64,000 nt of DNA from Kosakonia sp. SMBL-WEM22 (lineage in GTDB: Bacteria; Pseudomonadota; Gammaproteobacteria; Enterobacterales; Enterobacteriaceae): assembly GCF_014490785.1 (NCBI RefSeq), contig NZ_CP051488.1, positions 1,302,001 to 1,366,000 of the forward strand. Reading direction: 5' to 3'. The notes beneath the pieces are model-generated. The model was given only the letters and a program-made list of their open reading frames with translations, had not been told where the DNA came from and made no database searches. Both the position numbers and the translations under genes were made by a program. The first letter of the stretch is position 1. Each line of letters begins with the position of its first letter. Below are positions 1 through 7,584 of the stretch, in pieces.

Positions 1-996
1 CGCGGTCACGCCTATGTCGCGGATAATGGCGATGTAATGTTCTCCGTGCCAAGCGATCCGAACTATGGTCAGCTTTCACGCCAGGATCTCGATCAGCTGC
101 AGGCGGGCGCACGCGTCGAAGTGGCAGATATCAAACGCAACCCGATGGATTTCGTGCTGTGGAAGATGTCCAAGCCGGGCGAGCCGAGCTGGCCGTCACC
201 GTGGGGCGAAGGGCGTCCGGGCTGGCATATTGAGTGTTCGGCGATGAACTGCAAACAGCTGGGGTCGCATTTTGATATTCACGGCGGCGGATCGGATCTG
301 ATGTTCCCGCACCACGAAAACGAAATCGCCCAGTCGACCTGCGCGCATGATGGCGAGTACGTTAACTACTGGATGCACTCCGGCATGGTGATGGTTGACC
401 GCGAGAAGATGTCCAAATCGCTGGGTAACTTCTTTACCGTGCGCGACGTGCTGAAGTATTACGATGCGGAAACCATTCGCTACTTCCTGATGTCGGGTCA
501 CTACCGCAGCCAGCTCAACTACAGCGAAGAGAACCTCAAGCAGGCCCGCTCGGCGCTGGAGCGTCTCTACACCGCGCTGCGCGGAACCGATGCCTCGGTG
601 GCACCTGAGGGCGGTGAAGCCTTTGAAGCGCGCTTTATTGAAGCGATGGATGATGACTTCAACACGCCGGAAGCTTACTCGGTGCTGTTTGATATGGCGC
701 GTGAGGTGAACCGCCTGAAAACGGAAGATGCCCATGCGGCAAACGCGCTGGCCTCGCATATGCGTAAACTCGCGGGCGTGCTGGGGCTGCTGGAGCAGAA
801 CCCGGATCTCTTCCTGCAGAGCGGTGCGCAGGCGGATGAGAGCGAAGTCGCGGAAATTGAGCAGCTTATTCAGCAGCGTCTGGATGCGCGTAAAGCGAAG
901 GACTGGGCGGCGGCTGATGCCGCGCGCGATCGCCTGAACGAGATGGGCATCGTGCTGGAAGATGGCCCGCAGGGCACCACCTGGCGTCGTAAGTAA
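1..996 (+). CDS. cysS: Cysteinyl-tRNA synthetase, C-terminal part (5' end outside window)
   Basis: The frame is open from base 1, so the start and the HIGH motif lie upstream. The 331 visible residues contain the class I synthetase KMSKS signature (bases 406-420), which binds ATP during cysteine activation. Upstream of it, the segment with [11 protein letters not shown] and [11 protein letters not shown] carries Cys and His residues expected of the zinc-assisted cysteine pocket. The C-terminal half is the helical anticodon-binding region. The enzyme charges tRNA-Cys in the cytoplasm. A strong hairpin terminator follows the stop. The position next to ybcI matches E. coli. Identification is secure; only the truncation limits it. 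Confidence 0.97.
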   Translation, partial: RGHAYVADNGDVMFSVPSDPNYGQLSRQDLDQLQAGARVEVADIKRNPMDFVLWKMSKPGEPSWPSPWGEGRPGWHIECSAMNCKQLGSHFDIHGGGSDLMFPHHENEIAQSTCAHDGEYVNYWMHSGMVMVDREKMSKSLGNFFTVRDVLKYYDAETIRYFLMSGHYRSQLNYSEENLKQARSALERLYTALRGTDASVAPEGGEAFEARFIEAMDDDFNTPEAYSVLFDMAREVNRLKTEDAHAANALASHMRKLAGVLGLLEQNPDLFLQSGAQADESEVAEIEQLIQQRLDARKAKDWAAADAARDRLNEMGIVLEDGPQGTTWRRK

Positions 997-1034
997 TCTC
1001 TGACCGGACAGGCGCTCGCGCTGTCCGTTTATCG

Positions 1035-1076
1035 AAGCCGCCATCCGCGCTGTGCCGGATGGCGGCTTTTCTTTTT
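1035..1076 (+). terminator. Rho-independent terminator of cysS
   Basis: Two arms (1037-1047 and 1056-1066, GCCGCCATCCG against its complement) form a GC-rich 11-bp stem, extended by A-T pairs and followed by TTTTCTTTTT. It lies between the convergent genes cysS and ybcI. Confidence 0.9.
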
Positions 1077-1087
1077 ACTGAGCGACC

Positions 1088-1609
1088 TTACCGTCTGCGC
1101 CACCACAATAATCCCATCACCACCACGCCCGGCAGCCATACCCACATCAGCTCTGAGAGGATCACCTGGTGCCCGTAGGGCGTGGTGTAGCGCGACAGGG
1201 CGAACGGCGCGACTTTGATCACCTGCCACGGCGCAAAAAAGCGTTCATCCGACCACGGCCAGAGCCAGCCAACCCCTTTCCCGCCGGTAGTGATGGAGTC
1301 CAGCAGGCTGTGCGACAGCAGGGAGACGGTGAGGAAAGCCCAACAGCGCATGAGGCTGGCCTTAAAGCGCTTATGCCCGAGCCAGGCAACCAGCAGCGGG
1401 GCGACGAAGGCGAACAGCAGGGAGTGGGTAAAACCGCGGTGGCCCAGAACATCACCGTAAGCGACGCCGAATTTAAACGCCAGCACATCGGCGTCCGGCA
1501 GCATGGCAAGCCCCATTCCCGCCAGCAGCAAACCCCGTGGAATGGCTTTACTGCCGAGGCCAAGCCCGAGGCAGAGCGGAACAGCAGCGTGCGTAATGAT
1601 GGTTGGCAT
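1088..1609 (-). CDS. ybcI: YbcI, inner-membrane metal-dependent hydrolase family protein
   Basis: A 173-residue protein beginning MPTIITHAAVPL and ending in WWRRR, the same length and ends I recall for E. coli YbcI. It belongs to the YdjM/LexA-regulated membrane-bound hydrolase family (DUF457). The family motif residues are visible as the early His, a DAD acidic cluster near residue 37, the HRGFTHS motif and a later SHSLLD. Several hydrophobic segments indicate an inner-membrane protein. I chose the ATG at 1609, preceded by GGGAGA at good spacing, rather than an upstream in-frame start that would add 30 unrelated residues. Its enzymatic role is not established. Confidence 0.92.
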   Translation of the reverse strand: MPTIITHAAVPLCLGLGLGSKAIPRGLLLAGMGLAMLPDADVLAFKFGVAYGDVLGHRGFTHSLLFAFVAPLLVAWLGHKRFKASLMRCWAFLTVSLLSHSLLDSITTGGKGVGWLWPWSDERFFAPWQVIKVAPFALSRYTTPYGHQVILSELMWVWLPGVVVMGLLWWRRR

Positions 1610-1676
1610 AGAGCATCTCCCTGAGAAAAAAGGGATTATAGCGGCTAATTTGCACGCTTCACGCCTGATTTGTGTG

Positions 1677-2693
1677 TCAGGCAGATTCGCGCACGACAAG
1701 CTGCCCGGAGAGGGTAATGCGCTGCGTTTGTAACTGCGGCTCCTTGAGCTTGCGCATCATCAGCCCGGCGGCCTGGCGACCGCTCTCTTCACTGGCGGAG
1801 GAGACATAGGTAAACGCCGGTGAGGTGAGGTTGATATGCAGCATATCTTCGAAGCCGACCAGCGCCACCTGCTGGGTTAAAAAGAGATCTTTCCCGACGG
1901 TGCGCCCGGTGTGATGAATGCCGCTTATTGAGCCAATCATCGCATCGGGCGAGTGGCAGAGCAGGGCGGTGATGGTGTTGTGCTGTTCCAGCAGCTGGCG
2001 GGTGGCGCGGCTGGCCGCTTCCGTGTCGCCGCGGCAGGCGGGCGTCGCGCCATCGCGCAGCATCAGGCCGTGCTGGTTCATTGCGTGGCGAAAACCGAGC
2101 AGCCGCTGCTGGCGGATCACATCTCCCTCAATACCGCCAATATAGGCAATATTGCGATGACCGCGTTCAATCAGGTAACGGGTCGCCAGCGCGGCGGCCT
2201 GGCGGTTATCGCGCATCACCAGATCACAAGGCTCCTCCAGTAGCGATTGCGAGACCACCACCAGCGGCAGCGCGCACTGTTGCAGTTGTGCGGGCAGGGT
2301 GAGTGACCGCGTATCACACGAGAGGTAAATCACGCCAGCCACACCCTGTTGTTGAAAGGAGAGCAGGCTGCGCTCGAGGTGATCGCCATCATTCAGCGGC
2401 TGGCCGAGAAAGACCATAAAGCCGTGCTTTTCCAGCTCCTGCACGATGCTGGCCATCACTTTGATTGAGAAGCTGTCGCTGAAGTCGCGCAGGATAAGGC
2501 CGATAAGATTGGAGGTGTTGGCGCGCAGATTCGCCGCCGCGACGTTATGCACATACCCGAGTGCGGCAATCGCTACCTGCACTTTTTCGATGGTCGCGTC
2601 GGAGATTTTCCCTTTCTGGCGCAGCACCAGCGAGACCGTGGAAACGGAGACACCCGCGTGCTTTGCCACATCAATAATGCTGACTTTCTTCAA
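1677..2693 (-). CDS. LacI-family transcriptional regulator (MalI-like) for the adjacent PTS gene
   Basis: The 338-residue product has an N-terminal LacI helix-turn-helix (VSIIDVAKHAGVSVSTVSLVL, residues about 3-23), a hinge and a periplasmic-binding-protein-like effector domain. It most resembles MalI, the repressor of malXY. The TTG at 2693 is preferred as start because AGGGAG sits five bases upstream and the HTH then lies at the usual position. A GTG at 2735 has no ribosome site and lies inside a stem-loop. It is downstream of, and probably cotranscribed with, the PTS gene 2760-4262, whose upstream region carries LacI-type palindromes. It is likely autoregulated with its target. The inducer cannot be told from sequence. 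Confidence 0.85.
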   Translation of the reverse strand: MKKVSIIDVAKHAGVSVSTVSLVLRQKGKISDATIEKVQVAIAALGYVHNVAAANLRANTSNLIGLILRDFSDSFSIKVMASIVQELEKHGFMVFLGQPLNDGDHLERSLLSFQQQGVAGVIYLSCDTRSLTLPAQLQQCALPLVVVSQSLLEEPCDLVMRDNRQAAALATRYLIERGHRNIAYIGGIEGDVIRQQRLLGFRHAMNQHGLMLRDGATPACRGDTEAASRATRQLLEQHNTITALLCHSPDAMIGSISGIHHTGRTVGKDLFLTQQVALVGFEDMLHINLTSPAFTYVSSASEESGRQAAGLMMRKLKEPQLQTQRITLSGQLVVRESA

Positions 2694-2725
2694 CGCTGCT
2701 CCCTGTCGTTTACACTGTTCAGCCG

Positions 2726-2753
2726 GGCCTGACACGCCGGTGCGTGCCAGGCC
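2726..2753 (-). other. Intercistronic stem-loop between PTS gene and regulator gene
   Basis: Arms 2726-2737 and 2742-2753 (GGCCTGACACGC against GCGTGCCAGGCC) pair over 12 positions with one G-U, leaving a four-base loop. No U-run follows on the minus strand, so it looks like an RNA-stability or expression-tuning hairpin, not a terminator. Confidence 0.6.
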
Positions 2754-2759
2754 GTTATC

Positions 2760-4262
2760 TTATGCTTTGCCGATCTGTGTGGACATGCTCTGGGCGATAA
2801 ATTGTGCCCTTGCGCCAAAAATGACCTGGATGCCGCTGTCGCCGACAAACACCACGCCGCGCGCGCCAAGATTATTCAGCCCATCTTTATCCACTTTCTG
2901 GCTATCCGCCACCTCCAGACGCAGGCGCGTAATGCAGGATCCGACGGAGGCGATATTCTGCTCGCCGCCCAGCAGGCCGATGATTTCACCCGCCAGTTCG
3001 CTGTCGGTTTTATCATCTGCCGTTGCTGTCACGTCCGTGCGACCCGGCGTTTTGACATCAAAACGACGGATCACAAAGCGGAAGGTGAAGTAGTAAATCA
3101 CCGCCATTGGGATACCGACAATCACTGCATTCAGGTAGTTGGTTTGATAGCCGTTAAACGACGGTAGGATGCCGAACGACAGGTAGTCGATAAAGCCGGC
3201 GGAGAAGGATTTGGCAATGTGCGCATGCAGCAGGTACATCGACATATAGGCCAGACCCGCCATGATGGCGTTAAAGACGTAGAGGATCGGTGCCACAAAG
3301 ATAAAGGTGAACTCGACCGGCTCGGTGATGCCCGTCAGGAAGCAGGTCAGCGCGGCGGAGAAGAGAATACCGAAGGCGATCTTTTTGTTGCGTGTATGCG
3401 CTTCGTGGTACATCGCCAGACAGGCCGCCGGCAGCGCAAACAGCATCAGCGGAAACTCGCCCTGCATAAACTTACCGGCGTCGTGGTAGCTGTCGCTGCT
3501 GAAGGATTTCACACCCTCTTCCAGCATCTTGAACCAGATAGTTTGATCGCCGTGGATCAGCTGGCCTGCCTGGGTCGTGTAATCACCAAACGAATACCAG
3601 AACGACGGGTACCAGATGTGGTGCAGGCCCAGCGGGATCAGCGCGCGTTCGACCAGACCGAAGATAAAGGTTGATGCCGCCTGGTTATCGCCGTTGACTA
3701 CCACCGAGAGCGCATCAATACCGGCCTGAATATGTTGCCAGACATACGGCAGCAGCAGGCCCAGCAAGAATGAGAGAAACGCGGTGGCGATAGCGACAAA
3801 ACGCTTACCGGAGAAGAAGCCGAGAAACTCGGGAAGCTGCAGGGTATGGAAGCGGTTGTAACACCACGCCGCAAGGATACCGCAGATGAGGCCGCCAAAG
3901 ACACCCATCTGTAAGGTCGGGATGCCGACCACCATCGCATATTTGCCGCCCTGGGATGCCATCTCCGGCGTTATGCCGAGCATGGTGCCAATAGTGATAT
4001 TGGTAATAAATACCGAGACAGCCGCAGACAGTGCGGCAATGCCCGATTCCGAGGCAAGCCCGACCGCAGATCCGATAGCGAAGAGCATCGGCAGGTTGTC
4101 AAAGATGACGCCACCAGCATTCATCATTAACGGCAGGTGAAATTTATCGCCGAAGGCCAGTAACAGCCCCGCAGCGGGTAGCAGCGAGATGGGCAGCATT
4201 AAGGCGCGACCAATCATCGACAATTTAGAGAGCGATTTAACCAACCCTGATACCAGACTCAT
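2760..4262 (-). CDS. PTS sugar permease, glucose/maltose family EIICB
   Basis: A 500-residue EIICB of the glucose/glucoside family. The membrane EIIC domain spans about residues 1-400 and has the GITEPVEF signature (substrate-site Glu), the YQTNYLNAV stretch and about ten hydrophobic segments. The EIIB domain (about 420-495) carries the phosphocysteine in SVGSCITRLRLEV. It would import and phosphorylate a sugar using phosphate from HPr and an EIIA. No EIIA domain is attached, so it must borrow one, probably EIIA-Glc. It is similar in type to MalX. It is first in a two-gene unit with the MalI-like repressor, with two palindromic operators upstream. The substrate is unknown; maltose, glucose or a glucoside are possible. 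Confidence 0.88.
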   Translation of the reverse strand: MSLVSGLVKSLSKLSMIGRALMLPISLLPAAGLLLAFGDKFHLPLMMNAGGVIFDNLPMLFAIGSAVGLASESGIAALSAAVSVFITNITIGTMLGITPEMASQGGKYAMVVGIPTLQMGVFGGLICGILAAWCYNRFHTLQLPEFLGFFSGKRFVAIATAFLSFLLGLLLPYVWQHIQAGIDALSVVVNGDNQAASTFIFGLVERALIPLGLHHIWYPSFWYSFGDYTTQAGQLIHGDQTIWFKMLEEGVKSFSSDSYHDAGKFMQGEFPLMLFALPAACLAMYHEAHTRNKKIAFGILFSAALTCFLTGITEPVEFTFIFVAPILYVFNAIMAGLAYMSMYLLHAHIAKSFSAGFIDYLSFGILPSFNGYQTNYLNAVIVGIPMAVIYYFTFRFVIRRFDVKTPGRTDVTATADDKTDSELAGEIIGLLGGEQNIASVGSCITRLRLEVADSQKVDKDGLNNLGARGVVFVGDSGIQVIFGARAQFIAQSMSTQIGKA

Positions 4263-4307
4263 GCTGATGTCCCCCGAAGATGCGCCTTTTGCGCGATATT
4301 TTTGTAA

Positions 4308-4334
4308 GTAGAACGTTTTAGTAGAACGTTCTAC
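4308..4334 (-). promoter_or_regulatory. Tandem LacI-type operators upstream of the PTS gene
   Basis: Bases 4321-4334 (GTAGAACGTTCTAC) are a perfect 14-bp palindrome with the central CG typical of LacI-family sites. Bases 4308-4320 repeat its left half and core (GTAGAACGTTTTA). They lie 46-72 bases before the PTS start codon, the expected place for repression by the MalI-like regulator. I could not place convincing -35/-10 boxes. Confidence 0.7.
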
Positions 4335-4466
4335 TCATCGTGAGATAACTCTTAAAATGCCGCAATAGAAATTTGTGGTTCAGCCAGAGGATTTGGTGAT
4401 TCTTTGAGGTCGATCGGCAATTAACCGTTATCGATGCGGGGTAGTAAATAGGCATTGGATGCGCAC

Positions 4467-4616
4467 TGCCGGATAGCGGCTGCGCCTTATCCGGCCTGCG
4501 CGCATCGAATCACCATGCGGAGATTGTCGGTCCGATAAGCAAAGCGGCAGCGGGCAGAATCGCCGCAGGATGCAAGCAGAGGAGTTGTAGGCCCGATAAG
4601 CAAAGCGCCATCGGGC
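4467..4616. repeat. Cluster of three REP-like palindromic elements
   Basis: Three GC-rich imperfect palindromes occur at 4467-4496 (GCCGGATAGCGGC...CTTATCCGGC, the enterobacterial REP type), 4526-4555 and 4587-4616. The last two share CCGATAAGCAAAGCG and end in GCGGGC/TCGGGC. They fill the space between the operator region and ybcJ. The rest of 4335-4466 shows no gene. Confidence 0.75.
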
Positions 4617-4624
4617 AGAGAGGA

Positions 4625-4837
4625 TTACGCGGTAACGGTGACGCTCTGGCCGTCGAAGCTGACGGTTTGCCCGGCGACAATTTTGCAACGCTTACGCGTT
4701 TCAACCACGCCGTCGACTTTCACATAACCATCGGCGATAACGATCTTCGCCTGCGCGCCGCTCTCGCTCCAGCCTTCCAGTTTCAGTAGATCGCACAGTT
4801 CAACGTGCGGGTGTTTACCAAGGGAAAATGTTGCCAT
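4625..4837 (-). CDS. ybcJ: YbcJ, small S4-domain RNA-binding protein
   Basis: A 70-residue protein beginning MATFSLGKHPHVELCDLLK and matching the E. coli YbcJ length. It is an S4-like fold: the segment GWSESGAQAKIVIADGYVKV corresponds to the S4 motif that contacts structured RNA. It directly follows folD, with one base between the folD stop codon and this start codon on the minus strand, so the two are probably translated from one message. The physiological RNA target is not known. Confidence 0.93.
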   Translation of the reverse strand: MATFSLGKHPHVELCDLLKLEGWSESGAQAKIVIADGYVKVDGVVETRKRCKIVAGQTVSFDGQSVTVTA

Positions 4838-4838
4838 C

Positions 4839-5705
4839 TTAATTGCCTTTTACATCGTGATATTCTTCACACGCCTGCAGCGTGTTCTGGATCAGGGTTG
4901 CCACGGTCATTGGACCGACGCCGCCGGGAACGGGCGTAATGTAAGCGGCGCGCGCGGCGGCCTCCTCAAACACCACATCACCAACCACTTTGCCGTTTTC
5001 CAGCCGGTTGATGCCAACATCGATGACAATTGCGCCCTCTTTAATCCACTCGCCGGGGATAAAGCCCGGTTTGCCCACCGCGACGATCAGCAGATCGGCG
5101 TTTTCTACATGGTGGCGCAGATTTTTCGTAAAGCGGTGCGTTACGGTAGTGGTACAACCGGCCAGCAGCAGCTCCATGCTCATCGGGCGGCCAACAATGT
5201 TTGACGCGCCGACCACCACGGCGTTCAGGCCGAAGGTGTCGATGTTGTAACGCTCAAGCAGGGTGACAATCCCGCGCGGCGTGCAGGGGCGCAGACGCGG
5301 CGCACGCTGACACAGACGCCCGACATTGTAAGGGTGAAAACCATCCACGTCTTTATCAGGCGCGATACGCTCCAGCACTTTTACGTTGTCAATGCCCGCA
5401 GGCAGCGGCAGCTGCACCAGAATGCCATCGATTGCGCTATCGGCGTTGAGCTCGTCAATCAGTCCCAGCAGCTCGGCTTCGCTGGTGGTTTCCGGCAGAT
5501 CGTAAGAGCGGGAGATAAAACCCACCTCCTCACACGCTTTGCGTTTACTGCCGACATAAATTTGCGAGGCCGGGTTGCTACCAACCAGAACGACGGCCAG
5601 GCCCGGAGCGCGAAAACCGGCCGCCACACGGGCACGAACTTTTTCAGCAACCTCAGAGCGCACCTGCTGCGCAATCGTTTTACCATCAATAATTTTTGCT
5701 GCCAT
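4839..5705 (-). CDS. folD: FolD, methylenetetrahydrofolate dehydrogenase/cyclohydrolase
   Basis: A 288-residue bifunctional enzyme of C1 metabolism. It oxidises 5,10-methylene-THF with NADP+ and hydrolyses the methenyl product to 10-formyl-THF in the cytoplasm. Both family signatures are present: the substrate motif around [14 protein letters not shown] (residues about 50-63, with the catalytic Tyr and Lys) and the C-terminal [14 protein letters not shown]. The cofactor region [12 protein letters not shown] lies at about residue 165. It is full length, transcribed leftward and followed at once by ybcJ. Its position opposite the fimbrial operon is the E. coli arrangement. Confidence 0.97.
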   Translation of the reverse strand: MAAKIIDGKTIAQQVRSEVAEKVRARVAAGFRAPGLAVVLVGSNPASQIYVGSKRKACEEVGFISRSYDLPETTSEAELLGLIDELNADSAIDGILVQLPLPAGIDNVKVLERIAPDKDVDGFHPYNVGRLCQRAPRLRPCTPRGIVTLLERYNIDTFGLNAVVVGASNIVGRPMSMELLLAGCTTTVTHRFTKNLRHHVENADLLIVAVGKPGFIPGEWIKEGAIVIDVGINRLENGKVVGDVVFEEAAARAAYITPVPGGVGPMTVATLIQNTLQACEEYHDVKGN

Positions 5706-6221
5706 CAGAGAGAGGGTTCCATCTGTTAAATTGACTAAAGGGGATGCGCGCTATTCTGTCAGAAGCACGCCGCGCTGTCAGTTACCGTTTGCGGTTTTCA
5801 CTTGCGAAGCAGCAAGCGGTGAAGGGTACTGGGCTTCAATTAACAAAATAGAAACAACTCATCACCCTTAAGAAACCTACCGGCAGACCTGCATGTATGC
5901 GGTATGTGTCACTATTTCGGCGACCGCTAATAAAATATGGCAAGGCTATTTCTTAGTTCTTCTTAAGAAACCACTTAGGGGAAATGCAGCATTTGTATCT
6001 ATTTTAAATTTTGCCATCGGGCTAATTTAATAGGGCAGCAAGTAATAATGATAATTAAATAACTTTAATTCGTTTTACTTGACCAGGGGGGCACGCGAAA
6101 TGAGGAATATTTCGTAAATATTTTCACGGAAGAGAATATCTTTCGGGCATTAAATGCCTTCAGTCATTGGCGAAATTCAACAGGATGATGAACATCGCCA
6201 GGCGAATTATAAGGATATTAT
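5706..6221. other. Divergent intergenic region between folD and the fimbrial operon
   Basis: No coding frame is supported in these 516 bases, which are AT-rich towards the fimbrial side. The 10-mer TTAAGAAACC occurs at 5869-5878 and again at 5963-5972, the second within a TTCTTAAGAA palindrome. These are candidate sites for a fimbrial regulator such as FimZ. The ribosome site of the first fimbrial gene (AAGGA, about seven bases before the ATG at 6222) ends the region. Confidence 0.5.
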
Positions 6222-6776
6222 ATGAAAACCAAACCCATAGTTATTTCGCTTGCAGCGAGCCTGATGTTGTTTTCCGGTTTAGCTCAGGCCCGCGGGCCAG
6301 TGTCTATTCCGGGAGGGAATATTCATTTTGAAGGTGAACTGGTACAGATTGCCTGCGCAATTAGCGTGCAGTCGAGCAGCCAGACCGTTGCCATGGGGCA
6401 ATACCACACGACCTTGTTTAGCAATGTCGGTGATACCACCCCGCTGGTGCCTTTCACCCTCTCCGTAAATGAGTGCGATCGCAACGTTGCCACACAGGCA
6501 TCTGTGGCGTTTTCAGGTAAGGCTGATGAGGCTGATCCAACGCTGTTAGCGCTTACGGCCGGCGACAGCAGTACCAGCGCGAAGGGAGTTGCTATTGAGA
6601 TCCTTGATAGCAGCTCCAATACGCTGAAACCTGACGGGGCAACTTATTCTGTGGCGCGAAACCTGGCTGCCGGAAGCAATACGTTGCAATTTGCCGCACG
6701 TTATAAAGCAACTACGGCGCAGGTGACACCGGGTTCGGCAAATGCTGATACGATGTTTATTATAAAGTACGAATAA
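6222..6776 (+). CDS. sfmA: Major fimbrial subunit, SfmA/FimA-like pilin
   Basis: A 184-residue type 1-class pilin. An N-terminal signal peptide (to about residue 23, ...SGLAQA) is followed by a mature domain starting GGNIHFEGELV. Two cysteines, in the regions of IACAIS and VNECD, are spaced as in the pilin disulfide. The C-terminus NADTMFIIKYE has the penultimate Tyr used in donor-strand and chaperone interaction. It resembles E. coli SfmA closely in recalled sequence. It would be exported to the periplasm, held by the chaperone encoded next and polymerised through the usher. It is the first gene of a five-gene operon and has a good ribosome site. Confidence 0.92.
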   Translation: MKTKPIVISLAASLMLFSGLAQARGPVSIPGGNIHFEGELVQIACAISVQSSSQTVAMGQYHTTLFSNVGDTTPLVPFTLSVNECDRNVATQASVAFSGKADEADPTLLALTAGDSSTSAKGVAIEILDSSSNTLKPDGATYSVARNLAAGSNTLQFAARYKATTAQVTPGSANADTMFIIKYE

Positions 6777-6867
6777 GAAATGGGGGACAGGAGGCTACAT
6801 TCTCAGGGACGAGTTCTTGTGGACATCTGTTAATTTTGTCTTGACTACTTTTTTATAAATACTGACC

Positions 6868-7560
6868 ATGCACAAATTATTGCAAAGTGGTGTTGCGGCT
6901 ATCTTTCTTTTTATTACGCCGTATGCCGTAAATGCTGATGGTGGGATTTCGTTAGGTGCTACTCGGGTTATTTATCCTGCCGGGGCGAAACAAACCTCTC
7001 TCGCGGTGAATAATAGCGATAAAAAATCCCGGTTCTTAATTAATTCCTGGATTGATGATGACCAGGGGCAGAAGGTGAAAACATTTGTTGTCACGCCCCC
7101 TTTATTTGTGAGTGAACCGAACAGTGAAAATACCTTGCGTATTATTTATGTCGGCCCACCGCTGCCCACTGATCGGGAATCGCTGTTTTGGCTTAACGTA
7201 AAAGCGATCCCTGCGGTGGAAAAAGAGAGCATCGAGGGCAAAAACGTGCTGCATCTGGCGATTTTGTCGCGTATCAAGCTCTTCGTGCGCCCCTCAACGC
7301 TCACCGATTCGGTGAGAGAGGCTCCGGCGGCGCTGAGCTTTAACCGCGAGGGAAATAGTCTAAAAATCACCAACGCGTCGCCCTTTTATTTATCGCTAGT
7401 GAATGTGCATCTCAACCAGCGGAAGTTAAATAACGTCATGGTGGCACCAAAAAATAGCACACAGATGGCGCTGCCGTCCGAAAGCCGGGGCGTTCTTACT
7501 TTTCAGACAGTCAATGATTACGGTGCCGTTACGGCAGTCAGAACCGTTAGCCTGCAATAA
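6868..7560 (+). CDS. sfmC: Periplasmic fimbrial chaperone, SfmC/FimC-like
   Basis: A 230-residue PapD-type chaperone with a signal peptide ending near NADG and two Ig-like domains. The conserved elements are visible: the Arg near the start ([13 protein letters not shown]) and Lys pocket, the F1-G1 region [24 protein letters not shown], and the cleft residues [13 protein letters not shown]. It would cap pilin subunits in the periplasm by donor-strand complementation. It lies 91 bases after the pilin gene with only a weak ribosome site, so the start could be slightly different. The intergenic gap may hold the usual attenuating structure between pilin and chaperone genes. Confidence 0.93.
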   Translation: MHKLLQSGVAAIFLFITPYAVNADGGISLGATRVIYPAGAKQTSLAVNNSDKKSRFLINSWIDDDQGQKVKTFVVTPPLFVSEPNSENTLRIIYVGPPLPTDRESLFWLNVKAIPAVEKESIEGKNVLHLAILSRIKLFVRPSTLTDSVREAPAALSFNREGNSLKITNASPFYLSLVNVHLNQRKLNNVMVAPKNSTQMALPSESRGVLTFQTVNDYGAVTAVRTVSLQ

Positions 7561-7584
7561 AGGGGCGGCGGGTGGTAAACCATT

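Noticed and set aside
196..1044. A 282-codon open frame antisense to cysS
   Set aside because: It is a shadow of the biased codon use of cysS, with no ribosome site and no protein family.
4262..4400. CRP-binding site upstream of the PTS gene
   Set aside because: Only a weak half-match (TCTCAC with a poor partner) was found, too little to list.
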